Source: Banduia mediterranea
GTDB lineage: Bacteria > Pseudomonadota > Gammaproteobacteria > Nevskiales > Nevskiaceae
Assembly: GCF_031846245.1 (NCBI RefSeq)
Contig: NZ_JAVRIC010000007.1
Span: 98,829 to 162,828 of the forward strand
Reading direction: 5' to 3'
DNA length: 64,000 nucleotides
Position 1 is the first letter of the stretch; each line of letters starts with the position of its first letter. Below the pieces are notes generated by a model that did not search any database, was not told the origin of the DNA, and worked only from the letters and a program-made list of their open reading frames with translations. This document shows positions 45,984 to 54,500 of the stretch, in pieces. The position numbers were made by a program, and so were the translations under genes.

Positions 45984-46756
45984 TCAGCTTCCCCAGTCCA
46001 GCCTAAGTCGCCCGTTGTCGTAGACGCGCCCCGCATCCACCAGCCCGGTTTCCGGTTCCTCGATGCTCCGGTGCGCGTTTTCGGGTGGGCTCACGAACGC
46101 ATCCCGCCCGTGCTCGAAAGACTGTTCGCGCACGATTGCCAGATAGGCCTTGTCCAGAGCCAGCGCGCCCGGCTGAGGGCAGCAGCAGTTCGCCCAGATC
46201 CCGCACCGCGCGCAGCGCCTCGGTATCGAGTTCACCGTTCGGGAAATAGCGCGCCAGCATTTCCTGATTGGCGCGGAATTCGTCGGCGGCACCGCTGCGC
46301 GCCAGCCAGGTCTCGATTTCGCCGTGCGACTGCCCAAGCTGCGGGCGGTCACGCAGCTCCGCCAACGCCTGGTGGCCCCAGCCCAAAGGCACCCGGCGAC
46401 TTGCGCACGAAGGCAAAACTGCCGTCCACGGTCACGCCCAGATTGCTGTGGCAGCCCATGCAGAACTGTTGTTCCTGCTGCGTCTGCAATCGCAGGCGCC
46501 CTTGCACGTCTTCGATACTTGACGCGCCGCGCGCGAAACAAAGGCGCCCCGGGTCCAGATAGCGCAGCGTGTGCAGAAACTCGGTGCCCAGCGGATACAG
46601 CCAACGCCGCACCGGCACCTCCGCCGCCGCGCCGGCGAAATGCGGCGGCAGGCCGTGCAGACGGGTCGCCATACCGAGCTCGCCGTCCGCGTTTAGATCG
46701 AGCCCGATCAGGCGTTCGTCCACCGCCTCCATGGCGCAGTCTCCATCATATGACGA
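45984..46756 (-). pseudogene. frameshifted monohaem cytochrome-like protein
   Basis: Three overlapping minus-strand frames spell one protein: 46756-46400 (DGDCAMEAVDERLIGLDLNA, LYPLGTEFLHTLRYLD, then haem motif CMGCH and FAFVRKSPGA), then a +1/-1 shift to 46400-46190 (WGHQALAELRDRPQLG, LARYFPNGELDTEALRAV), then a second shift to 46180-45984 (ALALDKAYLAIVREQSFEHG, ending LRLDWGS). Two frameshifts and a missing N-terminus make it a decayed gene. The protein family is not known to me beyond the c-type haem site. Confidence 0.75.
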
Positions 46757-46815
46757 GTGAGCGGTGGGGAACGACGACCTGCCGGACGGGTGTCGGCTCC
46801 GACTATCACCTCAAT

Positions 46816-46830
46816 TGATAGTGATTATCA
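46816..46830. promoter_or_regulatory. Fur box
   Basis: TGATAGTGATTATCA matches the Fur 7-1-7 consensus TGATAATNATTATCA at 13 of the 14 defined positions, inside a longer near-perfect dyad (46814-46832). It lies about 87 bp upstream of the M61 peptidase start and about 60 bp from the end of the cytochrome pseudogene. Either may be, or have been, iron-repressed. Confidence 0.75.
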
Positions 46831-46916
46831 ATACGCTCACGGAGGCGCATTCGGATTCGGCAGGCGAAGCGCGGACATGCACGTACAATCGCGTAAAACC
46901 CGAGGAAACGATTTCC

Positions 46917-48695
46917 GTGCAAGCGATTCACTACGCCGTCACGCCGCTCGACCCGGCACGGCACCTGTTTTCCGTGCAATGCCGCATCGAGAAGCCGACG
47001 GCGGACGGCCAACTGCTGAGCCTGCCGTCCTGGATACGCGGCAGTTATCTGGTACGCGACTTCGCCAAGCACATCGTCGAATTCCGTGCCGACTGCAACG
47101 GCAAGGCCCTGGGTTTCGAGCGGATCGACAAACGCAGCCTGCGCATCGACGCCTGCGAGGGCCCGCTGACATTGCACTACACCGTGCACGCCTTCGACGA
47201 ATCGGTACGCAAGGCCTATCTCGACAGCCGCCGTGGCTTCTTCAACGGCAGCTCCTTGTTTTACCGCGTGGTGGGCGCCGACGAAGCCGGCTACGAAATG
47301 GAACTGCAGCGCGCGCCGTACATTGAGTGGAAGGCCAGCACCGCGATGCAGCCGCGCGAGACCGACAGCGACGGTTTCGGCACCTACTTCGCCCCGGACT
47401 ACGAAGACCTGATCGACCATCCGGTGGAACTCGGACCGTTCACACGCCTGGACTTCGATGTAGACGGCATTCCCCATGCCATGGTGCTGTCAGGCCGCTT
47501 CGCGGTGGACGAGGCGCGGCTGCGCAAGGACGTAGCGGCGATCTGCCACGTCGAGCGCGAAATGTTCGAGCAGCAGCCGAAGCTGGACCGGTTCCTGTTC
47601 CTGACCAACGTGGTCGGCATGGGCTACGGCGGACTGGAGCACCGCGCCTCCACCGCCCTGATCTGCTCGCGCGGCGACCTGCCGCGGCCCGGCGACACCA
47701 GCACGCCCAAAGCCTATCGGCAGTTTCTGGGTCTGGTCAGCCACGAGTATTTTCATCTGTGGAACGTCAAGCGCATCACCGCCGCCAGTTTTCAACACAG
47801 CGATCTCACCGGTGAGGCCTATACCCGCGACCTGTGGCACTACGAGGGTGTGACCTCGTATTACGACGACCTGTTCCTGCTGCGCGCGGGACTGGTGGAC
47901 GCACCGACCTATCTGGATGTGCTGTCCGAGCAGGCCACACGCCTGCAACGCACGCCCGGCCGTCATGTGCACTCGCTGGCCGAATCCAGCTTCGAAACCT
48001 GGATCAAGTACTACCAGCCCGACGACAACACGCCCAATGCCACCGTCAGCTACTACATCAAGGGTGCCATCGCGGCGCTGTGCCTGGACCTGACGCTGCG
48101 CCTGAAATCCGGCAAGACCCTGGACGATGTGATGCGCGCGATGTGGCGCCGCTATGGCGCGACCGGCAAGGCCGTGCCGGAGGGCGGACTGGAAGCGATG
48201 GCGCAAAGCGTATCCGGCCTGGATCTCTCGGCGCAATTCGACGACTGGCTGCGCGGCACCGGAGACCTGCCCCTGAGCACCCTGCTGGCCGAGTTCGGCG
48301 TGGATGCGAAGCGCCGCGCCGCGGTGGCCGAGGCCGATCCCGGCGGCCGTACCGGCGGCACGCCGATGAACGTCTGGCTGGGCTGCAAACTGCGCCCCGG
48401 CACCACCAATGTGGGCTATGTGCTGACCGACGGACCGGCTGCCGCCGCCGGCCTGTCCGGTGGCGATCAGATCATGGCCGTCGACGGCCTGCGAGTGACC
48501 GCGACCAACTGGTCGAGCATCCTCGCGTCGCTGTGGGCCGACGAGCCGGTCACCGTGCACTATTTCCGCGGAGACGAGCTCATGAGCACCGCGCTCAAGC
48601 CGGTGCTGCCGCCCCAGGACACCTGGACCATCGCCCTCGCGCCCACGCCCGGCGAAGCCGCGCTGGCACGCCGCAAGACCTGGCTCGGTCTGTAG
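46917..48695 (+). CDS. M61 family glycyl aminopeptidase with PDZ domain
   Basis: A 592-residue metallopeptidase. Zinc motif VSHEYFHLWNVKRI near residue 285 with the third ligand Glu in LWHYEGVTSYYDD, matching M61. A PDZ domain follows at about 475-560 (VLTDGPAAAAGLSGGDQIMA). M61 enzymes trim glycine- or alanine-starting peptides. The start is a GTG at 46917 with GAGGAAA upstream; extension further upstream would run through the Fur box and is unlikely. No signal peptide is seen, so it is probably cytoplasmic. Confidence 0.87.
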   Translation: MQAIHYAVTPLDPARHLFSVQCRIEKPTADGQLLSLPSWIRGSYLVRDFAKHIVEFRADCNGKALGFERIDKRSLRIDACEGPLTLHYTVHAFDESVRKAYLDSRRGFFNGSSLFYRVVGADEAGYEMELQRAPYIEWKASTAMQPRETDSDGFGTYFAPDYEDLIDHPVELGPFTRLDFDVDGIPHAMVLSGRFAVDEARLRKDVAAICHVEREMFEQQPKLDRFLFLTNVVGMGYGGLEHRASTALICSRGDLPRPGDTSTPKAYRQFLGLVSHEYFHLWNVKRITAASFQHSDLTGEAYTRDLWHYEGVTSYYDDLFLLRAGLVDAPTYLDVLSEQATRLQRTPGRHVHSLAESSFETWIKYYQPDDNTPNATVSYYIKGAIAALCLDLTLRLKSGKTLDDVMRAMWRRYGATGKAVPEGGLEAMAQSVSGLDLSAQFDDWLRGTGDLPLSTLLAEFGVDAKRRAAVAEADPGGRTGGTPMNVWLGCKLRPGTTNVGYVLTDGPAAAAGLSGGDQIMAVDGLRVTATNWSSILASLWADEPVTVHYFRGDELMSTALKPVLPPQDTWTIALAPTPGEAALARRKTWLGL

Positions 48696-48707
48696 GCTGC
48701 GCTCGTC

Positions 48708-49355
48708 ATGATCGAACTGCTCGTGAAGGTCGCGCTGGCCTACCTGCTCGGCACCGCGATGGGCGGTCTGATCATCGCCCGACTGCGCGGGGTGGACCTG
48801 CGCGGCAGCGGCTCCGGTAACGTCGGCGCCACCAACGCCCTGCGCACCCAGGGCAGGTGGTTCGCTCTCGGCGTGTTGTTGATCGACATGGCCAAGGGCA
48901 TCGCTGCGGTCACGCTGATTCCGGCGCTGATCTGGCCGTTCCCGCAACCGATCGTGCTGCCCAATGACTGGACCGCCTACCTGTGCGGCGTGGCCGTCTC
49001 GCTGGGCCACATCTACCCGGTATGGACCGGCTTCAGGGGCGGCAAGGGCGTGGCCACGCTGGCCGGCGTGTTCGTCGCGCTGATGCCGCAGGCCTTCGTC
49101 TGGATGCTGGCCGGATTCGCCCTCACCATCCTGCTCAGCGGTTACGTCAGCCTGGCCAGCATGCTGTGCGGCGTGATCGCCATCGTCCATGTGCTGTTCG
49201 AGGATGCCAGCATCCTCAGTGCACGCGGCCTGTTCGCGATCCTGATGACACTGCTGATCGTGTTCACCCACCGGCTCAATCTGCGGCGACTGATCGCGGG
49301 CAACGAAAACCGCTTCGAAAAAGCCATGCTGCTGCGCCGATGGCCAAGACGCTGA
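48708..49355 (+). CDS. plsY: glycerol-3-phosphate acyltransferase PlsY
   Basis: A 215-residue polytopic protein of the PlsY family with about five to seven transmembrane segments. Signature loops are present: GSGNVGATNALRTQG near residue 37, LGHIYPVWTGFRGGKGVAT near 100. It transfers an acyl group from acyl-phosphate to glycerol-3-phosphate, the first step of phospholipid synthesis. The C-terminal tail is slightly longer than in E. coli and overlaps birA by 16 bp. Confidence 0.94.
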   Translation: MIELLVKVALAYLLGTAMGGLIIARLRGVDLRGSGSGNVGATNALRTQGRWFALGVLLIDMAKGIAAVTLIPALIWPFPQPIVLPNDWTAYLCGVAVSLGHIYPVWTGFRGGKGVATLAGVFVALMPQAFVWMLAGFALTILLSGYVSLASMLCGVIAIVHVLFEDASILSARGLFAILMTLLIVFTHRLNLRRLIAGNENRFEKAMLLRRWPRR

Positions 49356-50320
49356 GTCACGACGAATTGCTGCCGCTGGTCGACGCCCTCGCCGACGGCC
49401 AGTGGCATTCCGGTGAAGGTCTGGCGCAAGCCGCCGGCGTCAGCCGTGCCGCGCTGGCCAAACGTGTCGGCAAGCTCGCGGACTGGGGGCTGGTCGTGAA
49501 GACACAGCCAGGACGTGGCTATCGGCTCGGTACACCGCTGGAACGCCTGTCGCTGCAAGGCATCATCGACATGCTGCCCGGGCACTGGCAGCGGGCGGCC
49601 GCCGTGCAGGTGCTGACCATCACCGACTCGACCAATAGCCGGCTTCTCGAATCCAGCACAGCGAATGACCCGCAAGCCGCCTTTGCCGAACTGCAGACCG
49701 CCGGCCGCGGCCGGCTCGGGCGCGCCTGGCGCTCCCCGTTCGGCGCCAACCTGTATCTGTCCGTGGCCTGGAGTTTCCCGGCCTGGCCGGAACGGCTCAC
49801 CACCTTGCCGCTCGCCATCGGCACCGCGCTGGCCAACTGGCTGCACGGCATCGGCGTTCACGACATCGCCGTCAAATGGCCGAACGATCTGTGGATCGCG
49901 CGCCGCAAGCTCGCCGGCATCCTCATCGAAACGCGCGGCGAAGCCGGCGGCGGTTGCCGCGTGGTCGTCGGCGTGGGCCTCAACCTCGCCATGCGCGGCG
50001 ATCAGGCGCAAGGCATCGACCAGCCCTGGATCGCCCTGTCCGAAGCGCTGCCCGAAATGCCGCCGCGCAACGCCCTCGCCGCCTCATTGCTGGTGGCCCT
50101 GCTGCAGACCTTGGAGATGTTCCAGAACGAAGGCTTCGCCCCGTTCCGAGAGCACTTCCTGCGCTACGACGCCACGCGCGACGCGGCCGTTAACGTGAAT
50201 TGCGACCCACCGATCAGTGGCATCGCCCGTGGCGTCGACGCTGCGGGCGCACTGATCGTGGACACCCCGCAGGGCCAGCACAAGATCATGGCCGGGGATG
50301 TCAGCCTGAGACTCGCATGA
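49340..50320 (+). CDS. birA: bifunctional biotin ligase / biotin operon repressor
   Basis: A 326-residue BirA. N-terminal winged helix (QAAGVSRAALAKRVGKLADW, about 28-50), then the ligase domain with GRGRLGRAWRSPFG (biotinyl-AMP loop), VKWPNDLWIARRKLAGIL with catalytic Lys, and a C-terminal SH3-like domain. It charges biotin carboxyl carriers such as LiuD in this window and likely represses biotin synthesis genes. Its stop overlaps the coaX start (ATGA at 50317-50320). Confidence 0.95.
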   Translation: MAKTLSHDELLPLVDALADGQWHSGEGLAQAAGVSRAALAKRVGKLADWGLVVKTQPGRGYRLGTPLERLSLQGIIDMLPGHWQRAAAVQVLTITDSTNSRLLESSTANDPQAAFAELQTAGRGRLGRAWRSPFGANLYLSVAWSFPAWPERLTTLPLAIGTALANWLHGIGVHDIAVKWPNDLWIARRKLAGILIETRGEAGGGCRVVVGVGLNLAMRGDQAQGIDQPWIALSEALPEMPPRNALAASLLVALLQTLEMFQNEGFAPFREHFLRYDATRDAAVNVNCDPPISGIARGVDAAGALIVDTPQGQHKIMAGDVSLRLA

Positions 50321-51033
50321 CCCTGCTCGTCGACCTCGGCAACACCCGCCTCAAGCTCGCGCAATGCGCCGGCTCAGGGGGACTCTCAGAGATTCACGCC
50401 ATCGCCCATCACGGCGATCCCGCCCGCGCCTTCGCCGCACTGGGCGCGCCAGCCGGGATGCCCGCGAGAATCGCCAGCGTGTTCGAGCAGGCCGCCAACG
50501 AGCGCTTCGCCGAAGCGATTCGCACGCAGCATCCGCAAATTCATTTCGTCCGCAGCGAAGCCAGCCGCAACGGCCTGCGCAATGCCTACGCCGAACCACA
50601 TCGCCTGGGTGTGGACCGCTGGCTGGCGATGCTCGCGCTCTGGACCGACACGCGCGGCGCCTGCTGCATCGTCAGCGCCGGAACGGCGTTGACGATCGAT
50701 CTCGTCGATTCCACTGGTCAACATCTCGGCGGCTATATCGCGCCCGGCCTCATCACCCAGCAACAGGCCGTGCTCGGCGCCACCCGCTTCGAACACCGTG
50801 ACACCACCGCGCCCTACCGCAATGAGCCCGGCCGCGATACCGAAGGCTGCGTGCGTGAAGCCGCGCTGGCCGCCGCGCTGGGACTGATCGAACACACCAC
50901 GCGCAGCTTCGAAGGCCAGCGCGTCCTCATCGGCGGTGACGCCGACACCCTGCGCCCGCATCTGAATGCCGATTGGCAGACCCGCCCCGACCTTGTCCTG
51001 CGCGGTCTCGCTGCCGTCGACATCGAGCCTTGA
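50317..51033 (+). CDS. coaX: type III pantothenate kinase
   Basis: A 238-residue CoaX. ATP-binding LLVDLGNTRLKLA at the N-terminus, PHRLGVDRWLAMLAL in the middle, and the phosphate-binding VSAGTALTIDLVD. It phosphorylates pantothenate, the first step of CoA synthesis; type III enzymes are not feedback-inhibited by CoA. The birA-coaX pair is translationally coupled. Confidence 0.94.
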   Translation: MTLLVDLGNTRLKLAQCAGSGGLSEIHAIAHHGDPARAFAALGAPAGMPARIASVFEQAANERFAEAIRTQHPQIHFVRSEASRNGLRNAYAEPHRLGVDRWLAMLALWTDTRGACCIVSAGTALTIDLVDSTGQHLGGYIAPGLITQQQAVLGATRFEHRDTTAPYRNEPGRDTEGCVREAALAAALGLIEHTTRSFEGQRVLIGGDADTLRPHLNADWQTRPDLVLRGLAAVDIEP

Positions 51034-51060
51034 CGCCGCCCCCTCCCCCCGGTCTAATAC
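51030..51060 (+). promoter_or_regulatory. possible promoter for tRNA-Phe
   Basis: TTGACG (51030-51035) and TAATAC (51055-51060) are 19 bp apart, longer than ideal. The bases after the -10 are very GC-rich, as in stringently controlled tRNA promoters. A hairpin (51071-51093) lies between it and the tRNA, so the call is tentative. Confidence 0.35.
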
Positions 51061-51070
51061 GCGACCCCGC

Positions 51071-51093
51071 GCCCGCACCACTGCGGGCCTTTT
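51071..51093 (+). terminator. short hairpin after coaX (weak terminator or leader)
   Basis: CCCGCA and TGCGGG close a short loop, followed by CCTTTT. It sits 38 bp after the coaX stop and before tRNA-Phe. The T-run is short, so termination may be partial. Confidence 0.4.
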
Positions 51094-51103
51094 GTCGCCC
51101 GAT

Positions 51104-51179
51104 GGCCGGGTAGCTCAGTCGGTAGAGCAGGGGATTGAAAATCCCCGTGTCGGCGGTTCGATTCCGTCCCCGGCCACCA
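51104..51179 (+). tRNA. tRNA-Phe (GAA)
   Basis: A 76-nt cloverleaf: acceptor GGCCGGG/CCCGGCC, D-arm GCTC/GAGC, anticodon stem GGGGA/TCCCC with loop TTGAAAA giving anticodon GAA, T-arm GGCGG/CCGTC around TTCGATT, and encoded CCA at 51177-51179. All stems pair. The adjoining T- and AT-rich sequence (51180-51205) starts an insertion-element scar. Confidence 0.97.
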
Positions 51180-51201
51180 TGTTTTTATATAATTAAATCA
51201 A

Positions 51202-51769
51202 TCATTTAGCCTTTCCGATCCAACGAAGCGCTGCCAGCGTCCATGATCGCGGGTCTTGGGTGCTTCGCTTCGAGCACGCGCCGAGTGCTGTTTCCCCGGC
51301 ATGCACGCAGGCGAGGAACCCGTGGTCGGACGTGCGATCGCTGCCGAGGTCGTTTTTGATCGCCTTGATGAAGTTCTCGTCCTGGCCCCGCGCGCAATAC
51401 AAATCCCGGTACAGCAATTCTGGTGCCGGATCGGTGAGCGAGGTCACGACGAAGCGCGGGTTATCGCCCAGGCTCGTGACCTCGGCCTTGAATACCACTC
51501 GCCCCGCGCGCGACCAGGAGCCGGCCTGGTAGTCGACATCCTCGTACAGACGCATCGCGGCTGACGTAGGAGGCATTCCGTCGATCCTGGATCGCCGACG
51601 CCAGCCGATCGATCAACCCGGCCTGCCGATCCGTGCCATGCAGCAACAGCGGGCCGAACTCGGTGGACATCGCGCCGCCATCGAAATCGGCGCGCACCGT
51701 AAAGCCGGCGATGGAGGGAAAACGCAGCTGGGTCGGGGTAAACTGATTCACGGGCGGGGTCTCGCCCAT
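51202..51769 (-). pseudogene. IS1380-family transposase, internally deleted
   Basis: On the minus strand 51769-51590 encodes the N-terminus of an IS1380 transposase (GFTVRADFDGGAMSTEFGPL, LLHGTDRQAGLIDRL). Past a deletion and frame change near 51560 the middle part continues as DVDYQAGSWSRAGRVVFKAEV, RFVVTSLTDPAPELLY and CARGQDENFIKAIKNDLGSD, the family's C-terminal catalytic part. AT-rich sequence flanks both sides. The copy cannot be active. Confidence 0.75.
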
Positions 51770-51945
51770 GCTTCGTCCGAAGCATTATTGAATAATTCCA
51801 ATTATATCAAGATGATATAATAGATTCACCCGCTTTTACGAAAAATTCGGGCCAACGGCCATACCGCGAGCGACACCCTGCACAATGAATCGCTTGCGGC
51901 ACGGCCGTTCCCCTCACCCACCGCTCGCAAGCGGGCGGGGGTAAG

Positions 51946-51972
51946 TCGGCATCACGCCATGCGTGATTCACG
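51946..51972 (-). repeat. 27-bp palindromic dispersed repeat, copy B
   Basis: Reverse complement of the repeat at 1217-1243 with two substitutions in the centre (AT for GC). It lies 27 bp before nagZ, in the gap next to the IS1380 remnant. The symmetrical halves ATCACGC and GCGTGAT could form a hairpin in the nagZ leader. Confidence 0.5.
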
Positions 51973-51998
51973 TTGAAGATCAGGAAAGCCCAGCAAAC

Positions 51999-52961
51999 AT
52001 GGCAACGATCGGACCGATCATGGCGGACGTCGGCGGGCTCGCGTTGAGCGATGAGGACCGCGATGTGCTCAGGCATCCGCTGATCGGCGGCGTGATCCTG
52101 TTCGCGCGCAACTACAGTGATGCAGAGCAGTTGCGCGCCTTGTGCAATGAGCTGCTGGCGCTCAAGCGTCCGCGTCTGTTGCTGGCGGTCGACCATGAGG
52201 GCGGTCGCATTCAGCGCTTTCGCGTGGGATTTTCGCGCGTGCCGAGCATGCGCAGCCTTGGAAAGCTCTGGGACGAAAGCTCGGTGCGCGCGCTCCACGC
52301 GGCGCAGGCGCACGGCGCCACGATCGCCCGCGAATTGACTGCATTCGGCATCGACCTGAGTTTCGCACCGGTGCTGGATCTCGATCACGGCGTCAGCACG
52401 GTGATCGGCGACCGCGCTTTCGACGAAGATCCGCGCCGTGTGATTTCCCTGGCGCGGGCGTTCATCGCCGGCATGGCCGAGTACGGAATGTCCGCCACCG
52501 GCAAGCACTTTCCGGGGCATGGCGCGATCGCCGCCGATTCGCATCTGGAACTGCCGGTGGATCGGCGCGCGATGGAGCAGATCGAGTCCCGCGACCTGGT
52601 GCCGTTCAGGGCCCTGATCAACGACGGCATCGCCTCGTTGATGATGGCGCACGTGCGTTATTCGGCCGTCGACGAAACGCCGGCCAGCCTGTCGCGAAAG
52701 TGGATACGCAACTATCTGCGGCGCAAGCTCGGTTACCAGGGCGCGGTGTTCTGCGACGATCTCTCGATGAAAGGCGCGGCCGTGGTCGGCGACGCCGTGG
52801 CGCGCTGCGAGATGGCGCTGGACGCTGGCTGCGACATGCTGCCGGTCTGCAACGACCGTGAAGCGGTGGTCCAGGTGCTGGATGCCCTGCCGGTCAAATC
52901 GCGGCCGGCGGCGAGCCGCCGGCTGGCTGCGGTCTATCGGCGCGAGGGCGCCCACGGGTAG
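51999..52961 (+). CDS. nagZ: beta-N-acetylhexosaminidase
   Basis: A 320-residue family GH3 enzyme. Start MATIGPIMADVGGLAL; substrate/catalytic motifs AVDHEGGRIQRF, the His loop GKHFPGHGAIAADSH and the nucleophile Asp in AVFCDDLSMKGA. NagZ cleaves GlcNAc from anhydro-muropeptides during cell-wall recycling, and its products can induce AmpC in other species. The ATG at 51999 has AGGAAAG 10 nt upstream; ATG at 52020 would lack the conserved start. Confidence 0.94.
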   Translation: MATIGPIMADVGGLALSDEDRDVLRHPLIGGVILFARNYSDAEQLRALCNELLALKRPRLLLAVDHEGGRIQRFRVGFSRVPSMRSLGKLWDESSVRALHAAQAHGATIARELTAFGIDLSFAPVLDLDHGVSTVIGDRAFDEDPRRVISLARAFIAGMAEYGMSATGKHFPGHGAIAADSHLELPVDRRAMEQIESRDLVPFRALINDGIASLMMAHVRYSAVDETPASLSRKWIRNYLRRKLGYQGAVFCDDLSMKGAAVVGDAVARCEMALDAGCDMLPVCNDREAVVQVLDALPVKSRPAASRRLAAVYRREGAHG

Positions 52962-52995
52962 ACTTCCGGCTCCTTCGACTGAACCCGCACTCAGC

Positions 52996-53565
52996 ATGTC
53001 CGAACTGCTCGACGAGGTGCGACAGATTCGCGCCCAGGCCGATTGTCTGCACGATGAGGCGGCCGTCAATGCTGCCTACGACCGCCTGGCAGGCCGGCTC
53101 ACGGCGGAATACGCCACGCTCAATCCGATCCTGATCTGCGTCATGGTGGGGGGGCTGGTCACGACCGCGGAAGTCAGCCGGCGTCTCGACTTTCCGTTCG
53201 AGATCGACTATCTGCATGCCTCGCGCTATCGCGGCAAGACCTCCGGTGGCGAACTGGTGTGGAAGGTCAGCCCGACACTGCCGCTGAAGGGACGGCACGT
53301 CGTGATCGTCGACGACATACTCGACGAGGGTCATACCCTCGCCGAAGTCCAGGGCGCGCTGCGCGCGCAGCTGCCGGAGTCGCTCAAGACCCTGGTGCTG
53401 GTCGACAAGACCCATTCGCGGCGCGCGCCTGGTGTCAGCGCAGAGTTCGTCGGTCTAGAAGTGGCGGATCGCTACGTGTTCGGCGCCGGCATGGACTACA
53501 AGAGCTATTGGCGCCAGTTGCCCGGCATCTACGCCGTCGCCGAATCGAACGACGCGCCGGAGTGA
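52996..53565 (+). CDS. hpt: hypoxanthine-guanine phosphoribosyltransferase
   Basis: A 189-residue purine salvage enzyme. The PRPP-binding motif is VVIVDDILDEGHTLAEV, preceded by LICVMVGGLVTTAEVSRRL and the flexible loop SRYRGKT. It makes IMP and GMP from the free bases. Adjacent to the MTIP gene, whose hypoxanthine product is its substrate, and 34 bp after nagZ. Base preference cannot be read from sequence. Confidence 0.88.
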   Translation: MSELLDEVRQIRAQADCLHDEAAVNAAYDRLAGRLTAEYATLNPILICVMVGGLVTTAEVSRRLDFPFEIDYLHASRYRGKTSGGELVWKVSPTLPLKGRHVVIVDDILDEGHTLAEVQGALRAQLPESLKTLVLVDKTHSRRAPGVSAEFVGLEVADRYVFGAGMDYKSYWRQLPGIYAVAESNDAPE

Positions 53566-53572
53566 GCGCGGG

Positions 53573-54319
53573 ATGATCGCCGTAATCGGTGGTACCGGCA
53601 TGAACCAATGGCCCGGTCTCTTGATCGACGAGAGTCGCGGTATCGATACCCCCTACGGCACGCCATCGGGCCCCCTGCATCTGGGGCGCTGGAACGATCA
53701 GCCGCTGATTTTCTTTGCGCGCCACGGCGAGGGCCACAAGATCCCGCCGCATGCCATCAACTATCGCGCCAATCTGTGGGCGCTGTATTCGGTCGGCGTG
53801 CGCAGCGTGATTTCGATTTCCGCCGTTGGTGGCATTCACGAGTCCATGGGCCCGGCGCAGCTCGCGGTGCCCGACGACCTCATCGACTACAGCTGGGGGC
53901 GCAAGCACAGCTATTCCGACGGTCCGCCGGATGCTTTGAAGCATGTAGAGTTTTCCGACCCGTATACGCCGCGACTGCGCGCCATTCTGCTGCGGGCTGC
54001 GGCCGATGCCGGTATCGAGCTTATGGACGGCGGGGTGATGGCGGTGACGCAGGGGCCGCGCCTTGAAACACCGGCCGAGGTGCGCCGTCTGCGTCGCGAT
54101 GGCTGCGACATGATCGGCATGACCGGCATGCCGGAAGCGGGACTCGCGCGTGAACTCGGTCTCGAATACGCCAGTCTCGCGGTATCGGTGAACTGGGCGG
54201 CTGGTCTGGATGAAGGCGAGATTCACGCTCAGATTGAACAGTCCGTCACACATGGAATGGCGCGCGTGCGTCAAATTCTGGCTTTGGCACTGCCGGTCCT
54301 GTCGGCCGAGGCGCCATAG
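53573..54319 (+). CDS. S-methyl-5'-thioinosine phosphorylase (MTAP/PNP family)
   Basis: A 248-residue nucleoside phosphorylase. Phosphate-binding VIGGTGMNQWPG at the start, RHGEGHKIPPHAINYRAN, and the ribose/base site TQGPRLETPAEV and MIGMTGMPEAGLA. It matches the trimeric MTAP family; the nagZ/hpt linkage resembles that of P. aeruginosa PA3004, which acts on methylthioinosine rather than methylthioadenosine, so I favour MTIP. It would recycle methylthio-nucleosides from polyamine and quorum-signal synthesis to hypoxanthine for Hpt. Confidence 0.85.
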   Translation: MIAVIGGTGMNQWPGLLIDESRGIDTPYGTPSGPLHLGRWNDQPLIFFARHGEGHKIPPHAINYRANLWALYSVGVRSVISISAVGGIHESMGPAQLAVPDDLIDYSWGRKHSYSDGPPDALKHVEFSDPYTPRLRAILLRAAADAGIELMDGGVMAVTQGPRLETPAEVRRLRRDGCDMIGMTGMPEAGLARELGLEYASLAVSVNWAAGLDEGEIHAQIEQSVTHGMARVRQILALALPVLSAEAP

Positions 54320-54500
54320 GGGCAGCCTGGCTGCTTGTCGATAGCCGAGCGAACTCGGGTGCGGGGTTGACAAGAGTTTGGTGCGATCGGCTTGTATAGC
54401 GACAATGCGTCACGTTCGTGGGGGCCGAAAATGCCGGAAACATTCGGTGCATAGTCGGATTTGGGGATTTCATCTGCAGTCTCCGCTTGGTTAGGCTGCG

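Noticed and set aside
54367..54397. TTGACA and TTGTAT upstream of the GGDEF-EAL gene as a promoter
   Set aside because: The spacer of 19 bp and the poor -10 make it only a weak candidate; not listed as a feature.
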